Source of the DNA: Caryophanales bacterium
Lineage (GTDB): Bacteria; Bacillota; Bacilli; Bacillales; Amphibacillaceae
NCBI GenBank assembly: GCA_026168805.1
Contig: JAPFDS010000073.1
Location: forward strand, 1-59,746
DNA length: 59,746 bases
Direction of reading: 5' to 3'
Below, one piece after another: positions 1 through 10,144 of this stretch. Position 1 is the stretch's first letter, and every line of letters begins with the position of its first letter. The position numbers were made by a program, and so were the translations under genes. The notes beneath the pieces are model-generated. The model made no database searches. It was given only the letters and a program-made list of their open reading frames with translations, and had not been told where the DNA came from.

Positions 1-177
1 GTTGTGTTGTGACTTTAACTATACAAAAGAAAGGGCCTTTTTTCATGTGTTTTCCACATAATCTCATACAAATCCTGTATTTATATAATTTAAATTATAT
101 AAATAGTTCGTATGTTCCCCCACAAACATTTTACTCATACATGGAGAAATCTCCTATACGCGGTTTGTGTTGCCTAG

Positions 178-1965
178 CTAGTCTTGGTGTTGGTCCAAGA
201 ACTCTAAACATGATGTATATACATAAATCTCGTTATCCTTTTTCGAAAATCCGTGTCCTTCATCTTCTAACACAATATATTCTACTTCTCTACCAATCTC
301 ACGCAATTTCGCAACGATTTGGTCGGACTCTTCCTTCACTACTCGTGGATCTTTCGCACCTTGAATAACGAGCATAGGCTTCACCATATCATCTAAATAC
401 GTAATCGGAGAATCTTTGATAAACCGTTCTTTATCACGCTCCGGATCACCTAACCAACGCTCCATCATAGGCTTCCAGTGTGGAGGTACAGATCCGACAA
501 ATGTCGTTAAATCTGACGGTCCAAAGATATCAATAACTGCCTTGAATGAGTCCGCATGACGTCCGTGGAGTAAAAGTGCCATATACCCACCATAACTTCC
601 ACCGACTAAAAAGAGCTTTTCCTTCGACGTAATTCCTTGGTCAAATAACCAGTCCACACCAGCCATACAGTCAAGACGTGGCCCTTCTCCCCAATCTTGT
701 TCGACAAGTTTGACGAATTCTGAACCGTAGCCTGTGCTCCCTCTAAAGTTCGGTGCAAATACGGTATATCCTTCATACGCTAAACATTGGAATAATGACC
801 GGTAAAACTTTCGCTCCGCAGCTTGCGGTCCACCATGCGGCCAAAAGACCGTATACCCATTGTCATTTTCTTCGTGAGGTTTGAAAAGCAAAGCCTCAAT
901 TTCCATATCATCAAAGGATTTGTACGTAACAACACCCGGTTCAACCATTTCTTCTGGGCTCACACCGAGCACTCGGTTGTTTGTTAATTGTTCCCATGCT
1001 CCATTTTCACGTTTGAACATATTTGCTGGTTTTGATGCACTCATTCCAAGGACATAGACATTTCCTGATGCGGCCACTTGGATTTGTGCAACAACATCTA
1101 CAGGAGTGTCAATTGCTTCAAGCTTTTCTGTAGATACATCAAACGAATATAAATAATCTTGTACACCTTTTTCAGTAACTACGTATAATAAACCTTCTTT
1201 TTTGTCCCATTTAATCGTCGACACACCTTCATCTTCAAACGTGAGCACTGGCTTAAATGAACGCGTTTTTATGTCAAACAAAGCTACATACGCATATTCG
1301 CTATCATAGTTCGTAATGAAATAAATATGATCTTCATTGGCATATACTGCCCCACCACTGACGTGCACTTCCTCACGATTTGGGGTTAAGTCAACTTTCT
1401 CTCCATCAATATCAACAAAGCTAATGACATATGTGTTGGCAAAAGCTGACGTATATACAAACGTTTTTTCTTCTGGAGACACGGTAGATAGTGTCGTTGC
1501 CGCTTCTTCCCCTTCATGTAGAAGTGTTTTCTTACCTGTCCCTAGATCATGTACATACGTATTCAAGAAAGACGGATTTCCCTCTGACGTATTGTAATAC
1601 ACGCGATTTCCATCTTCACTCGTCTCACTTAAGAAAAACTTATCTTCAGACTTTCCAGTAATAAAAGGCTTCGGGATCCCGCCTTCATACGGCAAAGTAT
1701 AAATGTGATAGTTTTCATCCCCGTCTTTATCAAACTGCGCAAATACGTGACGTCCCTCGGGATCCGTTTGTATTCCTCCACAACTCTCATCATATTGTGA
1801 AAAAAGATATGGAAACGTCCCCGGTAAATCCATTGCCCAAATATTCATTTTCCCACTCATATTGGACGTGAAAAACAATTTCTTTTCGTCCTTACTAACT
1901 TCAAAATTTGTGAGTGCAAACGTTCTAAAAAACTGTTCTACTGTCGGTTGATTCATCGGTACCAT
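178..1965 (-). CDS. S9 family (prolyl oligopeptidase-type) serine peptidase
   Basis: Cytoplasmic serine peptidase of family S9, probably an acylaminoacyl- or oligopeptidase acting on short peptides. The N-terminal ~330 residues are a beta-propeller-like region with repeated WD/YVTN-type strands; the C-terminal alpha/beta hydrolase shows HGGPQ (oxyanion region), the nucleophile motif [11 protein letters not shown], an Asp in QGAKDPRV and the catalytic His in DEGHGF. Length (595 aa) is normal for the acylaminoacyl-peptidase branch. The ATG at 1965 follows AAGGAGAG at 8 nt. No signal peptide. It stands alone, convergent with nothing inside the window. Substrate cannot be read from sequence. Confidence 0.9.
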   Translation of the reverse strand: MVPMNQPTVEQFFRTFALTNFEVSKDEKKLFFTSNMSGKMNIWAMDLPGTFPYLFSQYDESCGGIQTDPEGRHVFAQFDKDGDENYHIYTLPYEGGIPKPFITGKSEDKFFLSETSEDGNRVYYNTSEGNPSFLNTYVHDLGTGKKTLLHEGEEAATTLSTVSPEEKTFVYTSAFANTYVISFVDIDGEKVDLTPNREEVHVSGGAVYANEDHIYFITNYDSEYAYVALFDIKTRSFKPVLTFEDEGVSTIKWDKKEGLLYVVTEKGVQDYLYSFDVSTEKLEAIDTPVDVVAQIQVAASGNVYVLGMSASKPANMFKRENGAWEQLTNNRVLGVSPEEMVEPGVVTYKSFDDMEIEALLFKPHEENDNGYTVFWPHGGPQAAERKFYRSLFQCLAYEGYTVFAPNFRGSTGYGSEFVKLVEQDWGEGPRLDCMAGVDWLFDQGITSKEKLFLVGGSYGGYMALLLHGRHADSFKAVIDIFGPSDLTTFVGSVPPHWKPMMERWLGDPERDKERFIKDSPITYLDDMVKPMLVIQGAKDPRVVKEESDQIVAKLREIGREVEYIVLEDEGHGFSKKDNEIYVYTSCLEFLDQHQD

Positions 1966-2011
1966 CGTCCACTCTCCTTGATCATTTTTCCGGTTCCACT
2001 CTAAGTTGTTT

Positions 2012-2126
2012 AATGAATTTCATAATACGTATTTAACGCTATTTCACTTCAATATGTAGTTTCGTTAGGTCTTTCTTAACTACATATTGATTGAAAAAGC
2101 TGTTTTAGGTAATTATGAAATTCATT
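2012..2126. repeat. Fold-back repeat element, copy 1 (about 115 bp)
   Basis: A short palindromic element. The ends are inverted repeats (AATGAATTTCATAAT at the left, its complement at 2112-2126), and an inner inverted repeat ATGTAGTT/AACTACAT sits in the middle. A second copy of nearly the same length lies at 15875-15990. No coding capacity. It looks like a non-autonomous MITE-like element or a structured intergenic RNA repeat. It lies between the histidine kinase gene and the S9 peptidase gene. Confidence 0.75.
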
Positions 2127-2166
2127 CTGTTGTTATAGTATATCAAACTAGCCTCGAGAGAGATAA

Positions 2167-3549
2167 TCATTTCTTCAGCGTGACAATAAATGTTGAACCT
2201 TCACCTAATGTACTTCTTGCAGTAATAGACCCTTCATGCAACTCAATGATTTTTTGTGCGATGGATAACCCTAAACCAGTACTATGGTCTGTCCTTGTCC
2301 GGGCTTTATCTGCACGATAAAAACGTTCAAATAAATGAGCCATATCCTCTTCTGATATACCAATGCCTGTATCAGAAACATAGACTTCTACTTCATCTCT
2401 CAAGTTAATGATTTCAACTTTTATTTCTCCATTTTCAGGCGTGTACTTCACCGCATTCGTTAGCAAATTCATCCATACTTGATACAGTAATTTTGGATCA
2501 CCTAGTACCTTTATATCTAATTCTTCTTTCTCTAAGGTAACGGACAAATTCTTTTCTTGTAATTGCCATTCAATCGTTGACATCACTTCTTTTAGTTGCT
2601 TTTCGATATTCAATGGAACAAATTGTTCTAAATCTGTTTCACTATCTAAAAAAGACAATGTCAATAATTGACTACTCAGTACAGATAAGCGTCTGCTTTC
2701 CTTTTCGATAATCGATAAATATCGTTGTTGTTCTTCAACTGGAATGTCTTCTTCACGAAGCGCCTGAGAAAATCCTTGAATCGACGTCAATGGTGACTGT
2801 ATTTCATGAGACACACTTGCGACAAATTCTTCGCGCTTTTCTTCTGTACGCTCTAAACTTGTACTCATCTGACTAAAATCTCGTGCGAGTCTCCCAATTT
2901 CATCTTTTCGATTTAGATTTAACTTAATATGATAGTTGCCTGCCGCAATTTTATGGGTGGCATCTGTTAAGTTTTTAATCGGCTTCACGAGGTATCTCGT
3001 ACTTACTAAGACAATTACAAAACTAAAGAACAGCAATAACGTCAGTAAAATAGCTAAAAATACTCGTAACTCTCCAAACTGCTGCATCATATATGGCCTG
3101 ACAAACAATGCCCGTTTTTCCCCATCAATTTCAATCGGAACTCCAATCGTATTTGCTAACGTATGATCAAAAAATCCTGTTACAAAAGGACTCCACGGAT
3201 ATGCTTCAATCCCGTGAAACGTCTCTCCTTCAATAATAGACGACACAACCCCTGCATCCACGCCTTCATCAGAGAATGGCTTCCCATATGATTGTGCATG
3301 ACCATTCGCATCAATCATATGTAATTTATAGCCAATTTGCGAGATGGACTGTAAATAATCAGAAATAGGCTGGTTCGTATTATGCTCATACATATCAGAA
3401 ATTTGATAAGCAATTTCTGTAATTTTTTTATCATTTTGCGGTTTTAAAAAGTTATGGTAGTAAATATTTGTAACGACAAATCCTAGGATAGAACTTGCAA
3501 TCATAATGAGCATCGTCGTCATAATAATTCGCACGTATAATGTTCGCAT
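2167..3549 (-). CDS. Two-component sensor histidine kinase
   Basis: Membrane sensor kinase of the HisKA/HATPase type. N-terminal TM helix (residues ~8-30), an extracytoplasmic sensor domain (~30-165), second TM (~165-188), HAMP (~188-240), the phosphoacceptor H-box FVASVSHEIQSPL (~245-257), N-box NLLTNAVKYTPE, and G-boxes DTGIGIS and STGLGLSIA. The ATG follows AAGAAGGTG. It lies 48 bp downstream of the response regulator gene, so both are probably one transcript. The signal is unknown; the periplasmic-type domain has no feature I could assign to a named ligand family. Confidence 0.93.
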   Translation of the reverse strand: MRTLYVRIIMTTMLIMIASSILGFVVTNIYYHNFLKPQNDKKITEIAYQISDMYEHNTNQPISDYLQSISQIGYKLHMIDANGHAQSYGKPFSDEGVDAGVVSSIIEGETFHGIEAYPWSPFVTGFFDHTLANTIGVPIEIDGEKRALFVRPYMMQQFGELRVFLAILLTLLLFFSFVIVLVSTRYLVKPIKNLTDATHKIAAGNYHIKLNLNRKDEIGRLARDFSQMSTSLERTEEKREEFVASVSHEIQSPLTSIQGFSQALREEDIPVEEQQRYLSIIEKESRRLSVLSSQLLTLSFLDSETDLEQFVPLNIEKQLKEVMSTIEWQLQEKNLSVTLEKEELDIKVLGDPKLLYQVWMNLLTNAVKYTPENGEIKVEIINLRDEVEVYVSDTGIGISEEDMAHLFERFYRADKARTRTDHSTGLGLSIAQKIIELHEGSITARSTLGEGSTFIVTLKK

Positions 3550-3597
3550 GGGATAACACCTTCTTATTTTGAATATGCTTCTTGATCATCCATTCAG

Positions 3598-4272
3598 TTA
3601 TTTTTGTTGAAGTTCTAAGGTATATCCGAGCCCTCGAACAGTTCGTATCGTAAAATCATCTTGATCTTTAAATCGTTCACGCAGGCGCTTAATATGTACA
3701 TCAACTGTTCGATCATTTCCTTCAAAGTCAGTTCCCCAAACAGTTTCAATCAATTGTTCACGCGTAAATATTTGATTGGGAAAGCTCGCCAACTGACATA
3801 ATAAATCAAATTCTTTTAAAGGCGGAATGACATGTTTCCCCATCGACTGGACTTCATAACTTTTTCGATTGATGGTCGTTTTCCCAAGATGGATCAGTTC
3901 TTCATTCACCATTTGATAACGGCGTAATAACGCTTTAATTCTAAAGATTACTTCCTTTGGTTCAAAAGGTTTTACAACATAGTCATCTGTCCCAACGTCA
4001 TATGCCTTTTCTTTATCAGCAAGAGCTCCCTTTGCTGTAAGCATAATGACTGGAAGATCATAAAAAGTACGTATTTCCTTACATAATTCATACCCGTCCA
4101 TGTTGGGCATCATAATATCTACAACAGCTAAATGGATTTGCTCTTCATCTAAACGATCAACTGCTTCTACCCCATCTTCGGCTTCAACGACGTTATATCC
4201 TTCTTTACGAAGATATAAACGCAGTAATTCCCTGATATGTGCATCATCATCTACAATTAAAACAGTCAGCAT
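3598..4272 (-). CDS. OmpR-family response regulator
   Basis: DNA-binding partner of the adjacent kinase. Receiver domain (residues 1-120) with acidic pocket DDD near the N-terminus, phosphoacceptor Asp in VVDIMMPNMDG, Thr in MLTAKG and Lys in VVKPFEP; C-terminal winged helix (~130-220) with NDRTVDVHIKRLRERF and RTVRGLGYTL. 224 aa, standard length. RBS AGGGGG precedes ATG 4272. Located just downstream of glmM but separated by a terminator-like hairpin. Target genes are not known. Confidence 0.94.
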   Translation of the reverse strand: MLTVLIVDDDAHIRELLRLYLRKEGYNVVEAEDGVEAVDRLDEEQIHLAVVDIMMPNMDGYELCKEIRTFYDLPVIMLTAKGALADKEKAYDVGTDDYVVKPFEPKEVIFRIKALLRRYQMVNEELIHLGKTTINRKSYEVQSMGKHVIPPLKEFDLLCQLASFPNQIFTREQLIETVWGTDFEGNDRTVDVHIKRLRERFKDQDDFTIRTVRGLGYTLELQQK

Positions 4273-4296
4273 ACATGTTCCCCCTTAAACAAATAA

Positions 4297-4332
4297 AGAC
4301 TGCCCTCACATATAAACGAAGGACAGTCTTCT
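4297..4332 (-). terminator. Rho-independent terminator after glmM
   Basis: On the minus strand, AAGACTGTCC pairs with GGGCAGTCTT (one imperfect position) and is followed by a T-rich stretch. It lies between glmM and the response regulator gene and would end the cdaA-cdaR-glmM transcript. The T-tail is interrupted, so some readthrough is possible. Confidence 0.6.
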
Positions 4333-4343
4333 TCCAGTAGTTT

Positions 4344-5690
4344 TTATTCTTCGATCCCACACGTCTCTTGTATAACTGTCACAATTTGATCAACAAACGT
4401 TTCACAGTCTTCTGCTGTTTGCGCTTCGACCATGACACGCACAAGCGGTTCCGTTCCAGATGGACGGACAAGTACTCGACCATCTTCACCTAGTTCTTCT
4501 TCCACTTCTGCAATTTTTGCTTCTACATCTGCATGATGCATTGCTTCGTCTTTATGATCTACTCGTACATTTTTTAACACTTGTGGCAAAATCGTGATAT
4601 CTTTTGCTAGTTCGGATAACTTTCTACCAGTAGCTTTCATCACGCTCACGAGCTGTAGTGCTGAAAGCATTCCATCACCACTCGTAGCATAATCAAGGAA
4701 AATAATATGGCCAGATTGCTCCCCACCAAGATTATAGCCACCTTCGCGCATCATTTCCATTACATACTTATCACCAACAGCTGCTTGTTCACTTTGAATG
4801 TCATTTTTCTCCAGTGCTTGATAGAATCCTAAGTTACTCATCACTGTTGAAACAACTGTCTGTTTATTTAAAAATCCTTTTTCATGCATATATTTTGCAC
4901 AAATAAATAAAATTTTATCTCCGTCTACAATCTCACCATTCTCATCGACCGCAATCAATCGGTCTCCGTCCCCGTCAAATGCTAGTCCTATATCTGCTTC
5001 CTTCTCCTTCACAAAATCTTGCAAAGCTTCGGGATGTGTAGACCCAACATTTTTATTAATGTTTAATCCATTGGGTGACGATCCAATAGAATCAATATCT
5101 GCTTCTAAGTCAGCAAATAAATGTGTTGCAAGACTTGAGGTCGCTCCATGTGCACAATCGAGCGCTATATGAATGCCATCAAATTCTCGGTCCACTGTTT
5201 CTTTTAAATATGATAAATATTTTTGGCTTCCTTCAAAGTAATTATTCGTCACTTTAATGTCTTCACCTGTTGGTCGTGGTAAAGTATCTTCTTCATTTAA
5301 TAATTGCTCAATTTCATTTTCTTGTTCGTCAGATAGTTTGAAACCATCGGGACCAAATATTTTAATCCCATTATCTTCCACTGGATTGTGCGAAGCTGAA
5401 ATCATAATACCTGCTTCTGCTTTATTCGCTTTTGTTAAATATGCTACACCTGGAGTAGAAATTACTCCTAAACGCATAACCTCAACACCAATGGACAACA
5501 GACCGGAAACGAGAGCACTTTCTAACATGTAGCCAGAAATACGTGTATCTTTTCCAATCAACACTTTTGAACTTTCTTGATCCTTTGTCAATGTATATCC
5601 AGCTGCACGTCCTATTTTAAATGCCAACTCTGGTGTTAACCCTTCATTAGCCACTCCTCGAATTCCATCTGTTCCAAAATATTTAACCAT
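4344..5690 (-). CDS. glmM: Phosphoglucosamine mutase
   Basis: Interconverts glucosamine-6-phosphate and glucosamine-1-phosphate, the step that commits hexosamine to UDP-GlcNAc and peptidoglycan. Starts [15 protein letters not shown], typical of GlmM; catalytic phosphoserine loop [15 protein letters not shown] (~residues 95-109), metal-binding DGDGDR (~240), sugar-binding GGEQSGHI and phosphate-binding RPSGTEPL near the C-terminus. 448 aa, normal. RBS AAGGAGA before ATG 5690. It is the third gene of cdaA-cdaR-glmM; this linkage is conserved in Bacilli, where CdaA, CdaR and GlmM interact and couple c-di-AMP to cell-wall synthesis. Confidence 0.98.
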   Translation of the reverse strand: MVKYFGTDGIRGVANEGLTPELAFKIGRAAGYTLTKDQESSKVLIGKDTRISGYMLESALVSGLLSIGVEVMRLGVISTPGVAYLTKANKAEAGIMISASHNPVEDNGIKIFGPDGFKLSDEQENEIEQLLNEEDTLPRPTGEDIKVTNNYFEGSQKYLSYLKETVDREFDGIHIALDCAHGATSSLATHLFADLEADIDSIGSSPNGLNINKNVGSTHPEALQDFVKEKEADIGLAFDGDGDRLIAVDENGEIVDGDKILFICAKYMHEKGFLNKQTVVSTVMSNLGFYQALEKNDIQSEQAAVGDKYVMEMMREGGYNLGGEQSGHIIFLDYATSGDGMLSALQLVSVMKATGRKLSELAKDITILPQVLKNVRVDHKDEAMHHADVEAKIAEVEEELGEDGRVLVRPSGTEPLVRVMVEAQTAEDCETFVDQIVTVIQETCGIEE

Positions 5691-5810
5691 CTTTGTACAT
5701 CTCCTTTTTCCCTATCTCATTTATAATGAGAGCCAATCATGTAGATTTGTTATTCCTTATCCATCATTTCACCGCATTCATAGAATAATAGTTCATTCAT
5801 ATGTTCACTC

Positions 5811-7037
5811 TTAAGATGCGACTGTTATGCTTACATCCTCTACATCACTGGTGTATGTTACTGAATCTGGTCCTTCAATGACTACAGGGACTTCGTGTTC
5901 ACCTTCGTCAAGTCCTTCTACATCGATAAATACACGGAAGTCCTCAGCAGTCAAGTCTTTAACATCTTTTTCATTTCCTACAACTTTTATACTTAATTTC
6001 TCATCTTTCTTCTTATCAAACGTCACTGTTTGTCCAGAATCTTCATTTTCTAGTTCAACTTCTAGGTCCTCTACCGTTTTCGTTTGTTCCAATTCTACTT
6101 CTACAGTAATGGATGGTGTCTCTACTTTTGTTCCTTCAGGTGTCTTTAAATCAACTTCTACTTCCCCAGTTTCATCAATCTCCGACAAATCGATTTCTTC
6201 TGTTTCAATCTGATCGATTCCTTCCAATGCTTCCGTCGTACCAAATACTTCTACTTCTGAGATATCCGGTGTTGTTGAAACCAATTCCAGTCCTTCTGGC
6301 AAATCATTTACCGTTTGAACGTGAATGTTTACCTCTTTACTTGGGTTGCTTATCTCAACAGAGACGGCCGCTTTATCTGGGTCAGCATTCGCATTAATGC
6401 TGTTTCCTTGATTATCATAAATAACGATTGGAACTTCCCGATTGGAAATAGACTCCGTTAAACCTGATACATCTACATATACTCTTGCCATAGCAATTTC
6501 TTCAATAACACTTCTTGAACTTGTCACTGTTACATATTCTGGTTTGACAGTTACTTCTCCCAGTTCAGCACCAATCGGCATTTCATCCATATTCATATAT
6601 TCAACCGATAATTCTATTTCTTCTGTTGCACGTTCTTCAATCGTAATATCCACTTCACTCGGTTCAATGAACACGTCTAATTCATCTGGTACACGGTCAT
6701 GTTTAATCGGTACCGTATGTTCGCCCTCTTCTAATCCCCTGACATCTACAAAAATGTCAAAGTTTTGCTGCCTTGCAACAGGCGTTAAGATGCTATGCGG
6801 GCCTTGAAGTGTAACTTTAGCAACTTCAGGGACCCCACTTACAACGAATTGATCACTATCAATTTGAATATCAACTTCCACATTTTCAATTTCTTGGTAT
6901 TCATCTGAAGTTGTAGGGATAAAACGTGAGTCCACTTGAGTATTTTGCGCTTCTATTCCTACGAATACATATAACAAGATAGCAAATGCCAGTGACAATC
7001 CTCTTACAAACCATTTACTTTGGAACCACTTATCCAT
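5811..7037 (-). CDS. cdaR: CdaA regulatory protein CdaR (YbbR-domain protein)
   Basis: Extracellular regulator of the membrane diadenylate cyclase CdaA. One N-terminal TM helix (residues ~10-27) followed by about four YbbR repeats, visible as recurring blocks such as VDVRGLEEGEHTVPI, VYVDVSGLTESI and VFIDVEGLDEGEHEVPV, each with a preceding beta-rich segment. Strongly acidic outer part. 408 aa. Its start overlaps the end of cdaA by 8 bp, so translation is probably coupled. RBS GGAGGGGG before ATG 7037. Confidence 0.95.
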   Translation of the reverse strand: MDKWFQSKWFVRGLSLAFAILLYVFVGIEAQNTQVDSRFIPTTSDEYQEIENVEVDIQIDSDQFVVSGVPEVAKVTLQGPHSILTPVARQQNFDIFVDVRGLEEGEHTVPIKHDRVPDELDVFIEPSEVDITIEERATEEIELSVEYMNMDEMPIGAELGEVTVKPEYVTVTSSRSVIEEIAMARVYVDVSGLTESISNREVPIVIYDNQGNSINANADPDKAAVSVEISNPSKEVNIHVQTVNDLPEGLELVSTTPDISEVEVFGTTEALEGIDQIETEEIDLSEIDETGEVEVDLKTPEGTKVETPSITVEVELEQTKTVEDLEVELENEDSGQTVTFDKKKDEKLSIKVVGNEKDVKDLTAEDFRVFIDVEGLDEGEHEVPVVIEGPDSVTYTSDVEDVSITVAS

Positions 7038-7851
7038 TGTTTTTCCCCCTCCAATTCCAAAACTTCGCTTCAGGGGCTTTCATTGTTACAACCAAATTTT
7101 CACGTAAATACTCGCGCAATGTTTCTTCATTGATGCCTCGACGTAGCTTGCCACTTTTCGTACATGAAATGTCACCTGTTTCCTCTGAAACAATGACTGT
7201 GATTGCATCTGTTTCCTCACTCACTCCGATAGCAGCTCGATGCCGTGTTCCTAATTCTTTAGAAATGAGCGGATCCTCCGATAGAGGCAAATAACAAGCT
7301 GCAGCGATAATTTCATCTTCTCTTATAATGACTGCACCATCATGTAAAGGTGTGTTCGGTGTAAAAATATTCGTTAGTAATTGGTGGGTCAATTCTCCTC
7401 CAATAGGTATACCTGTTTCAGCATAATCATCAATACCTGTTTCACGTTCGATGGTAATCAGTGCTCCAATACGACGCTTCGCCATGTATTCACATGACTC
7501 TACAATCGCATCAATCGACTTTTCCATGGACTCCTCCGCAGATTTGCTCATTCGAGAAAATATGCTTCCTCGTCCTAGCTGTTCAAGCGCTCTGCGTAAC
7601 TCAGGCTGGAATAAAATAATGATCACGAGGAACCCCCATAAAATAGCCTGACCTGTTAACCATTTTAACGTCTGCAGGTCAAACAGTAAGCTGGCCATAC
7701 GAACAGCAAGCACAACTACTATTCCATTGATTAACTGAATTGCTTTTGTACCACGGATGAGCATGATTAATTTATATAATACATACCAAACAAGTGTAAT
7801 ATCAACTACTATTCGAGCTATATTTAATACATCAAATCCCCAAAGATTCAT
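7030..7851 (-). CDS. cdaA: Diadenylate cyclase CdaA
   Basis: Makes cyclic di-AMP from two ATP at the membrane. Three N-terminal TM helices (~8-28, ~35-52, ~60-80), then the DAC domain with the signature motifs DGAVII and RHRAAIG and the stretch FQPELRRALEQLGRG found in CdaA/DacA. The chosen ATG (7851) has AAGGA 9 nt upstream and gives 273 aa, the same length as B. subtilis CdaA; a GTG two codons earlier is also possible. First gene of cdaA-cdaR-glmM; a hairpin at 7965-7998 isolates it from rsiW upstream. Confidence 0.97.
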   Translation of the reverse strand: MNLWGFDVLNIARIVVDITLVWYVLYKLIMLIRGTKAIQLINGIVVVLAVRMASLLFDLQTLKWLTGQAILWGFLVIIILFQPELRRALEQLGRGSIFSRMSKSAEESMEKSIDAIVESCEYMAKRRIGALITIERETGIDDYAETGIPIGGELTHQLLTNIFTPNTPLHDGAVIIREDEIIAAACYLPLSEDPLISKELGTRHRAAIGVSEETDAITVIVSEETGDISCTKSGKLRRGINEETLREYLRENLVVTMKAPEAKFWNWRGKNNG

Positions 7852-7964
7852 GCCCACACATCCTTCTGCCTTTAACGTTTAAAGTCTTCCTTTATTTTCA
7901 ATTATTACTATATATTATAACATAGTTTACAATCGACATGCGCATGTTTTGAATTGAAAAATGA

Positions 7965-7998
7965 AGACCAGCTACATATTGGTGGATGTAGCTGGTCT
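7965..7998 (-). terminator. Terminator after rsiW
   Basis: AGACCAGCTACAT pairs with ATGTAGCTGGTCT across a short loop, and the minus strand then runs into TTCATTTTTC. It separates sigW-rsiW from cdaA-cdaR-glmM. Confidence 0.8.
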
Positions 7999-8037
7999 TA
8001 TGATGTCCATATAGTTCAAGATTTACTATCATTTTTT

Positions 8038-8679
8038 TCACTGAATAGTCTTAAAAGAAAACACGTCATGAAACGTTTGTTTAATATTGTACCAAACCCA
8101 TTCAAACATTTGATCAACGTTTTTCAGCTCGCCATTCACTTCTCCAGCGGAAGCTAGTAACCCTGTTTCATCTATATCTTCGACAAGCATACTGTTGATT
8201 AAGGTAACATTCCCATCAACAATTCCATCGATAATTAATTTCCCATTTTTCACAACTAAATCGCCCGAAACTGTCTCTCCTTCCGGAACAATAACCGTGT
8301 CTCCTTCAATAATTAAATGTTCTTCTTTAGACACAACCAATTTGTTTTCTTCTGACCAAGCGGAAACAAGACTACCCATAAAGAAAAGTACAAACACTGC
8401 GGCCGCTGTTAAAATCGGGTGACTTCGAAGCCATCTCGTATATTTCATATGCTTTTTTTCCGCAGGCAATTGCTGCAACACTTGTTTCGTAAAATCTTTT
8501 GGAGCTTTCATTTCATCTTTTGTTTGTAACAGTGTCACAGTTCGATTTAATTCATGAAAATGTTTTTGACAGTCTTCACAATGCTCTAAATGTTTCCGGA
8601 GCGTATCTTCTTCCTCTTTTGTGATATCTCCATCTAAATACGTATGCATAAGATCAACAGCTTCTTCTTTGCAATCCAT
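8038..8679 (-). CDS. rsiW: Anti-sigma-W factor RsiW
   Basis: Single-pass membrane anti-sigma factor that holds SigW inactive until cleaved during envelope stress. N-terminal zinc-binding ZAS domain with the H-x3-C-x2-C motif in LRKHLEHCEDCQKHF (~residues 25-40), one TM helix (~90-110), and an extracytoplasmic C-terminal region containing a polymer-forming beta-helix-like stretch (VSGDLVVKNGKLIIDG). Start at ATG 8679 has AGGAGG 9 nt upstream and gives the usual RsiW N-terminus; an ATG three codons earlier is too close to the RBS. Lies 14 bp after sigW. The family is processed by PrsW-type and RasP proteases; a PrsW-like gene lies at 32620-33735. Confidence 0.93.
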   Translation of the reverse strand: MDCKEEAVDLMHTYLDGDITKEEEDTLRKHLEHCEDCQKHFHELNRTVTLLQTKDEMKAPKDFTKQVLQQLPAEKKHMKYTRWLRSHPILTAAAVFVLFFMGSLVSAWSEENKLVVSKEEHLIIEGDTVIVPEGETVSGDLVVKNGKLIIDGIVDGNVTLINSMLVEDIDETGLLASAGEVNGELKNVDQMFEWVWYNIKQTFHDVFSFKTIQ

Positions 8680-8693
8680 AGCCATCATCCTCC

Positions 8694-9260
8694 TTATACA
8701 TTGCGAAGTTTCTTCCGTAATGTTTCGCGTGCGCGATGAATCCGCGTCTTCACTGTTCCGAGCGGTATATCAAGAATTTCACTAATTTCCTTTAATGAAA
8801 ACTCTTCTAAATAACGTAAAATAATAATCGTTCGATAAATCGGTGATAAATTCGAAATTTCTTGATAAATATATCGTTTCAATTCCAAACCTTCTACTTC
8901 CTCATCAGGTAAGCGGTCATCATTTGGAAGTTGTGTATACATATCCAATCCGTCAGCATGGGGAATTTCAGCATCCAAATAAAAGTCCGGCTTCTTCTTA
9001 CGCAAACGATCAATCGTAACGTTCGTCGCAATTCTGTATAGCCACGTAGAAAACTTTCGATTGTTATCAAAAGAATGGATGTTTACATATGCACGGATAA
9101 AGGCTTCTTGTGCAAGCTCCTCAGCCTCATGAACATTCCCTATCATGCGATAACAATGATGATAAATCCGATGCTGAAAGTGATTCACAACATCTTCATA
9201 GGCGGATTGATCTCCCTTTTTTACTTGGTTTATTTTTTCTTGAATCATTAACATATCCAT
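8694..9260 (-). CDS. sigW: ECF RNA polymerase sigma factor SigW
   Basis: Extracytoplasmic-function sigma factor for cell-envelope stress. Region 2 shows YRMIGNVHEAEELAQEAFIR and KFSTWLYRIATN, region 4 shows LRYLEEFSLKEISEILD and GTVKTRIHRARETLRKKL. 188 aa with the chosen ATG 9260, which has GGAGG 8 nt upstream; an in-frame ATG 13 codons earlier lacks a good RBS. Cotranscribed with rsiW. A candidate SigW-type promoter lies upstream, consistent with the autoregulation known for this gene. Confidence 0.96.
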   Translation of the reverse strand: MDMLMIQEKINQVKKGDQSAYEDVVNHFQHRIYHHCYRMIGNVHEAEELAQEAFIRAYVNIHSFDNNRKFSTWLYRIATNVTIDRLRKKKPDFYLDAEIPHADGLDMYTQLPNDDRLPDEEVEGLELKRYIYQEISNLSPIYRTIIILRYLEEFSLKEISEILDIPLGTVKTRIHRARETLRKKLRNV

Positions 9261-9308
9261 ATGTAGTACCTCCGCTAACAGATGCGGTATTTTTGGCATC
9301 AGTAGTGA

Positions 9309-9335
9309 TACGTATCACGTGCCATAAAAGATTCA
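9309..9335 (-). promoter_or_regulatory. Candidate SigW autoregulatory promoter
   Basis: Reading leftward, TGAATC (9335-9330), a 17-nt spacer, then CGTA (9312-9309). The SigW consensus is TGAAAC-N16/17-CGTA, so there is one mismatch in the -35. It lies about 50 bp upstream of the sigW start. Confidence 0.55.
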
Positions 9336-9471
9336 TTTTGTTTAAAAAATTATTTGACATGAATCGACATAAATCGACTGAACATTTGACAAGTTTGAAA
9401 CATTTAGCCAATTAACTTGCTTTTTCAGTTCTTTTTTCCTATTATGATGTAGGTGATAGGAGGGACTTTAT

Positions 9472-9636
9472 ATGAATCAATCATTACTGAAAGAAATTGA
9501 AGAGTGTCGCGAACAAATGATTTCTCAGAGTCAAACGAATACCTTTACCTCTGAAGAAGTCATCAAAGTAAGTCAACAGTTAGATACTCTCTTAAATATG
9601 CATGCAGAAATATGTGCAAATAATTCAATGAACTAG
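9472..9636 (+). CDS. Spo0E-like aspartyl-phosphate phosphatase (small)
   Basis: 54-residue all-helical protein, MNQSLLKEIEECREQMI at the start and the Spo0E-type signature VSQQLDTLLNMH near residues 35-46, comparable to the SxxLDxLI motif of Spo0E/YnzD-type phosphatases that dephosphorylate Spo0A~P and delay sporulation. RBS AGGAGGG 6 nt before the ATG supports translation. Divergent from sigW. Assignment rests on size and the motif. Confidence 0.8.
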   Translation: MNQSLLKEIEECREQMISQSQTNTFTSEEVIKVSQQLDTLLNMHAEICANNSMN

Positions 9637-9678
9637 AGAGTTAAAAGAAAGGAGGTGCTTCATATATTGCGCCAGAAA

Positions 9679-10098
9679 TTACACCCATTTCCTTACCGAC
9701 ATTCCTACCATTACACTATACATCATATGTGCCCCTGTCCAATACAGCCACGCTAAAACATCTGTCGAGTGCGGTTCGTGGTTGGTAAACAACGTTAAAT
9801 AAAATAAAATAGCACTTCCACCTGTATAGACGATTACATAGATCATTATCCGTTGCTCGAGTCGGAAGAATTCTAGTACATAATAAAGAATAATTACACT
9901 AGCGATACAGAAAATATAATGAAAGGCAATTTCAATAAGGATCGTTGGTCGCATCTCCTTTAAAATGGGGATGTAATCGACATTAAATAAAAGATAAAAC
10001 GCCATATTTCCGGTAATCCAATAAATGATGATTAAAATAGCTGCTAGAACCGTTCCTGCTACGATACCAATGAGTGTTAGCTTTGATAGCCTCTTCAT
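9679..10098 (-). CDS. Conserved-looking membrane protein, four TM helices
   Basis: Not recognised. About 139 residues with four hydrophobic helices (~8-30, ~45-70, ~80-100, ~112-132) joined by short loops, and a short basic N-terminus (MKRLSKLT). Start ATG 10098 has GGGAGGGG 7 nt upstream; an ATG nine codons earlier has no RBS. It follows rocF after a terminator, so it is probably expressed separately. No catalytic motif seen. Confidence 0.7.
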   Translation of the reverse strand: MKRLSKLTLIGIVAGTVLAAILIIIYWITGNMAFYLLFNVDYIPILKEMRPTILIEIAFHYIFCIASVIILYYVLEFFRLEQRIMIYVIVYTGGSAILFYLTLFTNHEPHSTDVLAWLYWTGAHMMYSVMVGMSVRKWV

Positions 10099-10144
10099 CC
10101 GTACACCCCTCCCGACTGCTCGCACAAGTTAAGACTAGTATAGC

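Noticed and set aside
9652-9759. Rightward frame starting TTG after AGGAGGTG at 9652
   Set aside because: RBS looks good, but the 29-codon frame is antisense to the membrane protein gene and has no recognisable sequence.
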